Below, one piece after another: positions 8,794 to 16,445 of a stretch of 32,608 nt of DNA. This DNA comes from Oscillospiraceae bacterium. GTDB taxonomy: Bacteria > Bacillota > Clostridia > Oscillospirales > Oscillospiraceae. The translations under genes and the position numbers were made by a program. Where the stretch lies: NCBI GenBank assembly GCA_022804995.1, contig JAAWUC010000011.1:1-32608 (forward strand), written 5' to 3'. How positions within the stretch are numbered: the stretch's first letter is position 1; each line of letters opens with the position of its first letter. Under the pieces are notes generated by a model. The model was not told where the DNA came from and did no database searches. It worked only from the letters and a program-made list of their open reading frames with translations.

Positions 8794-9878
8794 TTGCCGG
8801 CGTCCTCCTTCTTTTTCTTCCCGTGGAACAGGGTGTGGAACAGATCCTGAAGGGCGGGGCTGTTGGTTGCCAGCATCACCAGGATCAGAATCACCGCGTA
8901 GAGAAGCATCCGGTACTCCTTGAGGTTGATGCCGCGCAGCAGCTCCGGCAGCACTGTCAGCAGGGCGGCGGCGATGATGGACCCCCGGATGGAGCCCAGG
9001 CCCCCCAGCACCACAAACACCAGCACCAGGATAGAGGTGTTGAAGTCAAACTTGCTGGATACGGTGGAGGAGTAGTTGAGCCCGTACAGGGCTCCCGCCG
9101 CCCCGGCCAGAGCCGCGGAGATGACAAAGGCCGTCAGCTTATAGGCGGTGACGGGCAGGCCCACGCTCTCGGCGGCGATGCGGTTGTCCCGGATGGCCAT
9201 AATAGCCCGGCCCGCCCGGCTGTTGACCAGATTCTGCACCACTGCCAGGGTGATGAGGATCAGGATTGTGCCGGCGGTGAAGCTGGCCAGCTTGGTGACG
9301 CCCACCGCCCCCATGGGCCCCTTGATGATGGACACACCGCCCTCCGCCAGATGGAGGCTGGCCTCGTCCTTGATGGAGAGATGGAGGCCCCCGGCGTCAA
9401 TGCCCACATAGAGAATCATGATAATATTCTGGATGATCTGCCCGAAGGCCAGGGTAACAATGGCCAGATAGTCCCCCCGGAGGCGCAGCACCGGCACGCC
9501 GATGATCACGCCGCCCACAGCGCCTGCAACTGCGCCCACCAGCATGGCGGCGGCCAGCCGCAGGGGCGCGGAGGGAATGGCCGCCTGCAAGGCCGCTGCG
9601 GCCACGATGCCGGAGAAGGCCCCCAGACTCATAAAGCCCCCGTGGCCCAGGCTCAGCTCCCCGGACACGCCCACCACCAGGTTCAGGCTCACCGCCATGA
9701 CGATGTAGCAGCACACCGGCACCAGCAGGCTCTGCATGGCGTTGGACACCATGCCCTGGCCGATGAGCACCTGGAGCAGGAGGTAGGCCATGAGCACAAG
9801 GGCGTAGTTGACAAACCCGTTGACAGATGCCTTTTTGGCCGGCTCCACGTTTTTCAGAATGACACGCATAGACGCCAC
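8790..9878 (-). CDS. livM: Branched-chain amino-acid ABC transporter permease LivM
   Basis: Multi-TM, GELSLGHGGFMSLGAF...LRGDYLAIVTLAFGQIIQNI...NSRAGRAIMAIRDNRIAAESVGL. Confidence 0.95.
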   Translation of the reverse strand: MASMRVILKNVEPAKKASVNGFVNYALVLMAYLLLQVLIGQGMVSNAMQSLLVPVCCYIVMAVSLNLVVGVSGELSLGHGGFMSLGAFSGIVAAAALQAAIPSAPLRLAAAMLVGAVAGAVGGVIIGVPVLRLRGDYLAIVTLAFGQIIQNIIMILYVGIDAGGLHLSIKDEASLHLAEGGVSIIKGPMGAVGVTKLASFTAGTILILITLAVVQNLVNSRAGRAIMAIRDNRIAAESVGLPVTAYKLTAFVISAALAGAAGALYGLNYSSTVSSKFDFNTSILVLVFVVLGGLGSIRGSIIAAALLTVLPELLRGINLKEYRMLLYAVILILVMLATNSPALQDLFHTLFHGKKKKEDAGK

Positions 9879-10769
9879 CTACACTTTCTCGGGCACATAG
9901 CGGCCCAGCAGTCCCGAGGGCTTCACCAGCAGCACCACAATGAGCACCGCGAACACCACCGCGTCGGACAGATCCGTGGAGATGTACGCCTTGGCAAAGG
10001 TTTCGATGATCCCCAGCAGAATGCCCCCCAGAAAGGCCCCGGGAATGGACCCGATGCCCCCGAAGACAGCGGCGGTAAAGGCCTTGATGCCCGGCAGGGA
10101 GCCGGTGGTGGGCCCCAGGGTGGGATAGGCGGAGCACATGAGCACCCCGGCCACCGCCGCCAGAGCCGAGCCGATGGCGAAGGTCATGGAGATGGTGGCG
10201 TTGACGTTGATGCCCATGAGTTGGGCCGCGCCCTTGTCCTCGGAGCAGGCCCGCATGGCCTTGCCCAGCTTGGTCTTTCCGGTGAAGAAGGTCAGCGCCG
10301 CCATGATCACCAGACAGGCCGCCACCGTGACCATGGCCGCGTAGGAGATGTTCAGCCCGCCGTCAAAGAGGCTGACGCTGTTGCTGCCCCCGAAGCTGAA
10401 AAAGGAGGGGAAGGATTTCGGGGCCGCGCCCCAGAGAATCTGGGCCCCGTTCTGCAAAAAGTAGCTGACGCCGATAGCGGTGATGAGTACCGCCAAGCTG
10501 GTGGCCTGCCGCAGGGGCTTGTAGGCCAGGCGCTCGATAACCACCCCCAGCACCGTACACAGCGCCATGGCCAACAGAACGCCCGCCGCCGGCGGCAGCT
10601 GGAAGCTGCTCACCGCGAAAAAGCACACATAGGCCCCCACCATGATCACGTCGCCGTGGGCGAAGTTGAGCATCTTGGCGATGCCGTAGACCATGGTGTA
10701 GCCCAGGGCGATGATGGCGTAGATGCCCCCCAGGCTCACGCCGGTGATCAGGTTGTTCAAAAACGACAT
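9879..10769 (-). CDS. livH: Branched-chain amino-acid ABC transporter permease LivH
   Basis: MSFLNNLITGVSLGGIYAIIALGYTMVYGIAKMLNFAHGDVIMVGAY; typical LivH. Confidence 0.95.
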   Translation of the reverse strand: MSFLNNLITGVSLGGIYAIIALGYTMVYGIAKMLNFAHGDVIMVGAYVCFFAVSSFQLPPAAGVLLAMALCTVLGVVIERLAYKPLRQATSLAVLITAIGVSYFLQNGAQILWGAAPKSFPSFFSFGGSNSVSLFDGGLNISYAAMVTVAACLVIMAALTFFTGKTKLGKAMRACSEDKGAAQLMGINVNATISMTFAIGSALAAVAGVLMCSAYPTLGPTTGSLPGIKAFTAAVFGGIGSIPGAFLGGILLGIIETFAKAYISTDLSDAVVFAVLIVVLLVKPSGLLGRYVPEKV

Positions 10770-10818
10770 GGACGCACCTCGTTTCTCTCAATTCTCTTTT
10801 TCCCTAAAACGGGCTTGA

Positions 10819-10870
10819 CTGCGGCGGAAAAATCCGCGACAAGCTCCGGTCGCGGGCTTTTCTGCCGCAG
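10819..10870 (-). terminator. Long nested hairpin in livK-livH intergenic region (RNA processing site or attenuator)
   Basis: Outer arms 10819-10831/10858-10870 (13 bp, one G:U); inner arms ccgcgac 10834-10840/gtcgcgg 10849-10855. Confidence 0.6.
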
Positions 10871-10880
10871 CCCTCCAGGG

Positions 10881-10907
10881 GAGGGGGAGGCGGCCGGCCT
10901 CCCCCTC
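10881..10907 (-). terminator. GC-rich hairpin just after livK stop
   Basis: Perfect 11-bp stem gagggggaggc (10881-10891)/gcctccccctc (10897-10907), 5-nt loop; no strong U-tract. Confidence 0.6.
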
Positions 10908-10932
10908 GCTCCTGTCAGCTGTGATTTGTTTC

Positions 10933-12180
10933 TCAGTGGGCGTAGGCGCCGTTCTTGACGGTCAGAACCATAGCCTCCTTGGAGACCTCGCCGTTGGCGG
11001 TCCAGGTCATGCCGGAGCCGGTCAGGCCGTCCACACTGAAGCTGCCGGAGGTGAACACGCCGATGAGGGCGTCACACAGGGCGGCGTTGTCCATATCCGC
11101 GATGCCGTCAATCTGCTGGCAGGCGTTGTAGATGGCGTACATGCAGTCGTAGCCGTCGGCGGCGAACTGGTTGGGAGTCTCGCCATAGAGCTCGTTGTAC
11201 TTGCTCACAAAGCCGCTGGTGCGCTCGTCGGTGGCGGCGGCGTCAAAAGGAGTCAGCAGAATCAGACCCTCGGCCAGGGAGGTGTCGAAGCCCTCGATTG
11301 CCAGGATGCCGTCCATGCCGTCGCCGCCGAAGAAGATGGGGGCGTAGCCCATCTGGTTGGCCTGGGCCAGAATCAGGGAGGCGGGGGTGTAGTAGATGGG
11401 CATGAACACCAGCTCCGCCCCGGCGTCCTTGCAGGCGCTCAGCTGCACGTTAAAGTCGGTGTTGGTGTCGGCGGGGAAGGTCTGCTCCGTAACAACCTCC
11501 AGGCCGGCCTCCTTGGCCTGGGCAATGAAGCCCTGGGCGATGCCGGTGGAGTAGGAGTCGCCGTTGTTGTAGATGACGCCCACCTTGGCGGCAAGAGCGT
11601 TGTCCTTGACGTAGTTGGCTGCGGTCATGCCCTGGCCGGGGTCGGTGAAGCACATCTGGAACACGTTGTCCTTCCCGTCTGTCACATCGGGGGAGGAGGC
11701 GGAGGGGGTCAGCTGGAAGTAGCGATCCGCGTAAGTCTCAGAGGCCACGGCCACGCAGGGGCCGGTGGTGGTGCAGCCGTAGATGACCTGAACGCCCCAG
11801 TCCTTCAGGTTGTTGTAGGCGGCCACGGCAGTCTCAGTGGTGTTGGCGTCGTCCTGGAAATCGTACTCCAGGCGGACAGATCCGCCCAGGGCATTGATCT
11901 CATCCACGGCGATCTGGGCGCCCCGCTGGGTGGCCACGCCGTAGACGGCAGTGCTGCCGGTCAGGGGCCCGATGCCGCCGACCTTGATGGTCACGGCCTC
12001 GCCGGAGTCGGCGGGCTCGCTGGGCTGGCTGTCTCCGGCGGGCTCACTGGGCTGATTGCCGCCGGCAGGTTCGCTGGGCTGGGTGCCGCCGCTGCCTTGG
12101 CTGTCATTATTACCGCCGCCGCAGGCGACAAGAGCCAGGAGCATGACAACCGCCAGAAGCATAGCAAGAAACTTCTTCAT
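10933..12180 (-). CDS. livK: ABC transporter substrate-binding lipoprotein (branched-chain amino acid type)
   Basis: MKKFLAMLLAVVMLLALVACGGG lipobox; VTIKVGGIGPLTGSTAVYGVATQRGAQIAVDEINALGG periplasmic-binding fold; start ATG 12180 with RBS aaggag. Confidence 0.92.
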   Translation of the reverse strand: MKKFLAMLLAVVMLLALVACGGGNNDSQGSGGTQPSEPAGGNQPSEPAGDSQPSEPADSGEAVTIKVGGIGPLTGSTAVYGVATQRGAQIAVDEINALGGSVRLEYDFQDDANTTETAVAAYNNLKDWGVQVIYGCTTTGPCVAVASETYADRYFQLTPSASSPDVTDGKDNVFQMCFTDPGQGMTAANYVKDNALAAKVGVIYNNGDSYSTGIAQGFIAQAKEAGLEVVTEQTFPADTNTDFNVQLSACKDAGAELVFMPIYYTPASLILAQANQMGYAPIFFGGDGMDGILAIEGFDTSLAEGLILLTPFDAAATDERTSGFVSKYNELYGETPNQFAADGYDCMYAIYNACQQIDGIADMDNAALCDALIGVFTSGSFSVDGLTGSGMTWTANGEVSKEAMVLTVKNGAYAH

Positions 12181-12299
12181 ACGTAGAAAACTCCTTCTTT
12201 TCAATTCTGTCCTCAGGGGGACCGGTTATGCAAAAAGCGGCGCTTTCCGGATAGAATCGCGCCGCATCCGCATCCAAACTCCCCGCGAACGATGGGACT

Positions 12300-12328
12300 A
12301 TGATAAAACTTTAGCGGGCAAAAGTCAA
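12300..12328 (-). promoter_or_regulatory. Sigma-A-type promoter for the liv operon
   Basis: Minus strand TTGACT (12328-12323), 17-nt spacer, TATCAT (12305-12300). Confidence 0.6.
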
Positions 12329-12439
12329 CTGTCATTCTATACACAATTTATTCACCCTTTTCCCGCCCCTTTTATTGTCATTTCACACAATTTATCATGC
12401 ATCTCTCGGGAATATTCATGCAGGCGCTCCGCAGAAAAG

Positions 12440-12468
12440 TTGACAAACGTAAATCTACGTGGTATACT
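12440..12468 (+). promoter_or_regulatory. Promoter of BlaI/M56 operon with an embedded dyad operator
   Basis: TTGACA (12440-12445), 17-nt spacer, TATACT (12463-12468); dyad ACGTA-AATC-TACGT at 12447-12460 inside the spacer. Confidence 0.8.
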
Positions 12469-12522
12469 GCTTTCGAGAACGGACGGAGCTTTTTTACGCG
12501 GAAGAAGGAAAGGATGATTTCT

Positions 12523-12912
12523 ATGGAAAATAAACAGCAGATCTCCCTGTCGGCGGGGGAGTGGCGGGTGATGGAGTGCCTGTGGGAGCAGCACCCCAGA
12601 ACGCTGATGGAGATGGTCCGGGTCCTCGCCCCGGCCACCGGCTGGAGCAAGTCCACCATTGTGACCATGGTGGGGCGGCTGGAGAACAAGGGGGCCGTGA
12701 CCTACGCCGAGGGGGGCCGGGCCCGGCAGTACAGCCCCGCCATCCCCCGGGAGCAGGCGGCTCTTCAGGAGACAGAGAGCCTGCTGCGCCGGGTCTACCG
12801 GGGCAGCGTCGGCATGATGGTCAACACCCTGGCGGACAGCCGGGGGCTGAGCGCGGCGGATATTGAGGAGCTCTCCGCCATTCTGGAGAAGGCGAAGGAG
12901 GGACAGCGATGA
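12523..12912 (+). CDS. BlaI/MecI/CopY family transcriptional repressor
   Basis: ISLSAGEWRVMECLWEQHPRTLMEMVRVLAPATGWSKSTIVTMVGRLENKGAVTYAEGGRARQYSP; RBS gaaggaaagg. Confidence 0.92.
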   Translation: MENKQQISLSAGEWRVMECLWEQHPRTLMEMVRVLAPATGWSKSTIVTMVGRLENKGAVTYAEGGRARQYSPAIPREQAALQETESLLRRVYRGSVGMMVNTLADSRGLSAADIEELSAILEKAKEGQR

Positions 12913-15206
12913 CCGAAATGATTCTCCCCTCATCGGTGCTGATTCTGGCGGTTATCCTCCTGCGGCGGGCTCTGCGGGGGCGGATCGCCCCGGGGCTCCA
13001 GTACGCCCTGTGGCTGCTGGCGGCGCTGCGGCTGCTGATCCCCGGGCCTCTCTTCCCCGCGCCGGTGAGCGCCGCCGGGGCTGCGGAGGAGCTGCGGAGC
13101 GCCCTGGTGAGGCAGGAGGCGTCCGCCGGACCCCGGGAGGTCATCCCCGGCGGGCTGGCGGACGCGCCGGGGGTGGTTTCGCCCGCCGTGACAGCGCCGC
13201 CGGACAGGAACAGCGGCGGATCCGTCCCAGCGGAGAGGGCGGTCCTGCTCCCCTGGCCTGTCCTGCTGTGGGGCGCGGGAGCGCTGGCCGTGGGCGGGGC
13301 GTTTCTGGCGTCGAACCTGGCCTTTTTTCTCCGGCTGCGCCGTGGGCGGAAGCGGCTGTGCCTGCCTATGGAGACCGGGGCCTGGGAGACCCCGGTATAT
13401 CTGGTGAAGGACATTGCCTCCCCCTGCGTCTCCGGCCTGTGGAAGCCCGCCGTGTATGTCAACGAGGCGGCGCTGCGGACGGAGAACTTTGAGCATATCC
13501 TTCTCCACGAGCTCACCCACATCCGCCACGGGGACCACTGGTGGGCCCTGGTGCGGTGCGTGTGCCTGACGGTCCACTGGTTCAATCCCCTGGTCTGGTG
13601 GGCGGCGGTGCTGTCCCGGCGGGACTGCGAGACCGCCTGCGACGCGGGCGTGATCCGGCGGCTGGGGGAGGAGCGGCGGCTGGACTACGGCCAGACCCTT
13701 CTGCGGATGATCATCGCCCGGCCCGGGCCCCGGGATCTGCTCCGGGCCTCCACCTACATGAGCGCCGGGAAGCGGACCATGGCCGAGCGGCTGCGGCTGA
13801 TTGCCCAGCGGCCCCGGATGCTCAAGCTCACTCTGGCGGCGGTGGCGGCGATTATGTGCGGCGTGGTGGTGTTCACCTTCGGCGGCAGGGCGGAGAACGG
13901 GGAGCCGGAGCTCGATCCTGCCCCTCCGGCGGCGGCGCCGGAGGGCCCTTCTCCCCAGGAGCCGGACCCCGCGGCGGTGGACGACCCCCTCCCCGGCTTC
14001 ACCGCGGGACTGGTGGATTTCTACGCCAGGGTCCACCCCAGCGGGATGTTCGCGCTGACGATGCCGGAGGCCTGGTTCCAGCAGGTGATCTGGGTGGACG
14101 GCCCGGACAGCGCGGCGTTCTATGACGCGGATCTCTACCAGGAGGGGACAGAGAACGGCTGGCTGATGCGCGTTGTGCCCCAGCCCGTCAGCTGGGCGGA
14201 GATGTATAGCCAGGGCGATATCGCCCTGGAGGAATTCGACTTCAACGGCAGCCCCTACCTCTATATGGTGGAGCTGAACCAGGAGCCGGATCTGAGCCGT
14301 GACGCGGAGAAGACGCGGGCGCTGATGGACTGTGCCCAGGAGCTGGCGGAGGGCTTCCGGCTGCTGGTGACGGAGGAGAGCCTCTATACATTTGTCCGGG
14401 ACTGCGTGGAAAACGATGATATCCGCCTGGCGATTTCCTATCTGCCCTACCTCCGCTGGAGCGGCTACAGGGAGGTCTGCGGCGAGGAGGGAATGCAGGC
14501 TCTGCTCGACAAGCTTTACACATATATCCAAACCTGTGACGTCACCTGGGGGGAGACTCACAATATCCTCTCCAACCGATCCCTCAACGACCCCGCCATC
14601 GACGGGGCCTATGCCACCATGATCCAGGAGGGCATTCTCCTGGCGCTTCAGGAGAAAAATCCGGAGCAGTTTTCCAGCGTTTTGAACAGTATCTACTTGA
14701 CGGACGGTGAACGGGAGGATATACTGGAGTGGCTGAGGCCGGTTGTCCCGGAGAGCGCGCCCCCCGTTCCGGAGCTCCCGGCGGAACCGGACGGGCAGAC
14801 CCTCAACGCCTGGCAGAGGGGCTTTTTCGGATTTGTGTTCGCCATTCCCGCCGCGCCGGACCAGGAGATCTACTATGACAGCCTCCACGGAGACGGCCTG
14901 GAGGCGGCGGTCCTGGACGCTCTGGGGACCTATGCCCGGGACTATGTGGGCGGCGGCGACAGCGGCGGTGACACCCGCTTTAACCGGATCATTTTGGAGG
15001 AGCCAATCCCGGCCGCTGGGCACGGGGAGCAGGTGACAGTCTCCTACCAGATTGAGTGCCTCCGGGACCGGACCTACGAGGGGAAAACCTATTCCCTGGC
15101 GCCCCAGGCGGGGGACCATCTCTCCACGACCTTTACCGTGATGGATCTGCATGTCATACAGAATGAGTTCATGATGGACCAAATCATGGGGGAATCGGGA
15201 GACTGA
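12909..15206 (+). CDS. M56 (BlaR1-like) integral membrane metallopeptidase with an atypical ~400-aa extracellular domain
   Basis: TM helices, LLHELTHIRHGDHWWALVRCVCLTVHWFNPLVWWAAVLSRRDCETACD (HExxH...ExxCD), last TM near KLTLAAVAAIMCGVVVFTFGG, then a Pro-rich linker and soluble domain; ATGA overlap with the repressor gene. Confidence 0.88.
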   Translation: MTEMILPSSVLILAVILLRRALRGRIAPGLQYALWLLAALRLLIPGPLFPAPVSAAGAAEELRSALVRQEASAGPREVIPGGLADAPGVVSPAVTAPPDRNSGGSVPAERAVLLPWPVLLWGAGALAVGGAFLASNLAFFLRLRRGRKRLCLPMETGAWETPVYLVKDIASPCVSGLWKPAVYVNEAALRTENFEHILLHELTHIRHGDHWWALVRCVCLTVHWFNPLVWWAAVLSRRDCETACDAGVIRRLGEERRLDYGQTLLRMIIARPGPRDLLRASTYMSAGKRTMAERLRLIAQRPRMLKLTLAAVAAIMCGVVVFTFGGRAENGEPELDPAPPAAAPEGPSPQEPDPAAVDDPLPGFTAGLVDFYARVHPSGMFALTMPEAWFQQVIWVDGPDSAAFYDADLYQEGTENGWLMRVVPQPVSWAEMYSQGDIALEEFDFNGSPYLYMVELNQEPDLSRDAEKTRALMDCAQELAEGFRLLVTEESLYTFVRDCVENDDIRLAISYLPYLRWSGYREVCGEEGMQALLDKLYTYIQTCDVTWGETHNILSNRSLNDPAIDGAYATMIQEGILLALQEKNPEQFSSVLNSIYLTDGEREDILEWLRPVVPESAPPVPELPAEPDGQTLNAWQRGFFGFVFAIPAAPDQEIYYDSLHGDGLEAAVLDALGTYARDYVGGGDSGGDTRFNRIILEEPIPAAGHGEQVTVSYQIECLRDRTYEGKTYSLAPQAGDHLSTTFTVMDLHVIQNEFMMDQIMGESGD

Positions 15207-15239
15207 CACATTTTTGCAGTATTTAAGAGGTAATGTCCA

Positions 15240-15992
15240 ATGAAGTTCTTGCGTCTGGCCCTGCTGAGCCTTATCCTGAGCGCTGTCCTCACCGCCTGCG
15301 GCGGCGGACTGCCCACCGTCACTAACGGAGACGAGAAGGAGAAAACGCCGGAGCCCCCGGCTGTGGAGAGTCAGGAGCCCACGATCCCCGCCGGGGATCA
15401 GGGGCCGGACGAGGAGAGCGATCCGCCCGGCGCCGAGGCGCCGGTCATTCCCGCGCCGGAGGACCCGAAGCCGGAGACGGGCGGGGACATCACCGCCAAC
15501 TACGAGGACGCCACCCTCCTGGCCCCCGGGGAGAGCTTTCAGTTTCTGCCGGTGGGTGTGAGCGGGACCTACGCCGCCACCTACATCTCCAAGGACAGCT
15601 CCGTGGCCACTGTGGACGGGGACACCGGGAAGGTTACTGCCGTAGGGGTGGGGAAAACCACCGTCTCCATGCACTTTGAGGGGGGCGGGCAGGTCCACAA
15701 CTTCGACTGCATTGTCCGCTGCTCCTGGGATGAGGAGGACTTCAACAAGGTGACTGCCAGCCACGAGGACGTGACGCTTTTGAATCCGGGGGAGAGCTTC
15801 CGGTTTCTGCCGGTGGGGGCGGGCGGGGCATACGCCGCCGAGTACACCATCGGGGACGAGGCCGTGGCCACGGTGGACCCCTCCAACGGGCGGGTCACTG
15901 CCGTGGGCACGGGGAAAACCACCGTTTCCATGCACTTCGAGGGGGCCGGAGAGATCCACGATTTTGACTGCGTGGTCCGCTGCTCCTGGTGA
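15240..15992 (+). CDS. Lipoprotein with two tandem Ig-like (BIG2-like) repeats
   Basis: Lipobox LTAC; Pro/Glu-rich linker; two 77-aa repeats, each containing ATVD..GKVTAVG.GKTTVSMHFEG...FDC.VRCSW. Confidence 0.8.
   Translation: MKFLRLALLSLILSAVLTACGGGLPTVTNGDEKEKTPEPPAVESQEPTIPAGDQGPDEESDPPGAEAPVIPAPEDPKPETGGDITANYEDATLLAPGESFQFLPVGVSGTYAATYISKDSSVATVDGDTGKVTAVGVGKTTVSMHFEGGGQVHNFDCIVRCSWDEEDFNKVTASHEDVTLLNPGESFRFLPVGAGGAYAAEYTIGDEAVATVDPSNGRVTAVGTGKTTVSMHFEGAGEIHDFDCVVRCSW
15498..15989 (+). repeat. Two-copy in-frame tandem repeat, 231 nt (77 aa) each, offset 261 nt
   Basis: Copy 1 15498-15728 (NYEDATLLAPGESF...FDCIVRCSW), copy 2 15759-15989 (SHEDVTLLNPGESF...FDCVVRCSW); near-identical core GGGGAAAACCACCGT(C/T)TCCATGCACTT(T/C)GAGGGGG. 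Confidence 0.95.
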
Positions 15993-16032
15993 CAAGGTTC
16001 CACGCGGCAAATTCCCCATCCGCTTCGCGATC

Positions 16033-16060
16033 AGCCTCCCTTTTGCGAGGGGGGCTTTTT
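16033..16060 (+). terminator. Intrinsic terminator after the repeat-lipoprotein gene
   Basis: agcctccc (16033-16040)/ggggggct (16049-16056) stem with one wobble, followed by ttttt. Confidence 0.75.
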
Positions 16061-16110
16061 GATTTTGCTTCTACAACCTGCGAAAAGAGTATGGATACAC
16101 AGTAGATTTT

Positions 16111-16160
16111 TGCAAAAATATATAATACAGATATTTATCTGCATTATATATAAAAATGCA
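16111..16160 (+). promoter_or_regulatory. AT-rich extended inverted repeat containing TATAAT, upstream of XRE gene
   Basis: atatataatacagata (16118-16133)/tatctgcattatatat (16136-16151), one mismatch, flanked by outer TGCA...TGCA; TATAAT at 16121-16126. Confidence 0.5.
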
Positions 16161-16205
16161 TGAACAAGATATCAGCACTGCATAATGCCTATGAGGTGAT
16201 GTACG

Positions 16206-16445
16206 GTGCTGGAGCATTTACGCGGACTGCGTGAAGATAAGGATTTAAAACAGAAAAATATAGCAGAGCTTTTGGGGATTGCCCAATCAGCTTACTCCGA
16301 TTATGAGCGCGGAAAGAGAAATATCCCCAACGATATACTGAAAAAGCTGGCGCTTTTTCATGAAACCAGTATAGATTATATCCTGGAACTGACCGACGAT
16401 CCCCGTCCTTATCCGAGAAGGAAAAAGCGGCCATGGGAAAAATAA
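16206..16445 (+). CDS. XRE-family helix-turn-helix regulator (79 aa)
   Basis: LRGLREDKDLKQKNIAELLGIAQSAYSDYERGKRNIPNDILKKLALFHETSIDYILELTDD; GTG start with gaggtgat RBS. Confidence 0.92.
   Translation: MLEHLRGLREDKDLKQKNIAELLGIAQSAYSDYERGKRNIPNDILKKLALFHETSIDYILELTDDPRPYPRRKKRPWEK

Noticed and set aside
8823-10958. 711-aa plus-strand ORF opposite livM/livH
   Set aside because: Shadow ORF: His/Gln/Gly-rich composition, no motifs; the minus strand carries textbook permeases.
12205-12300. Riboswitch in the livK leader
   Set aside because: The leader is short and I could not recognise any known aptamer motif.
12930-16019. 1029-aa minus-strand ORF opposite the M56/lipoprotein operon
   Set aside because: Antisense shadow of real high-GC genes: low-complexity His/Pro/Gly/Arg-rich translation and no family motifs. 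The plus-strand genes have clear domains, RBSs and overlaps.
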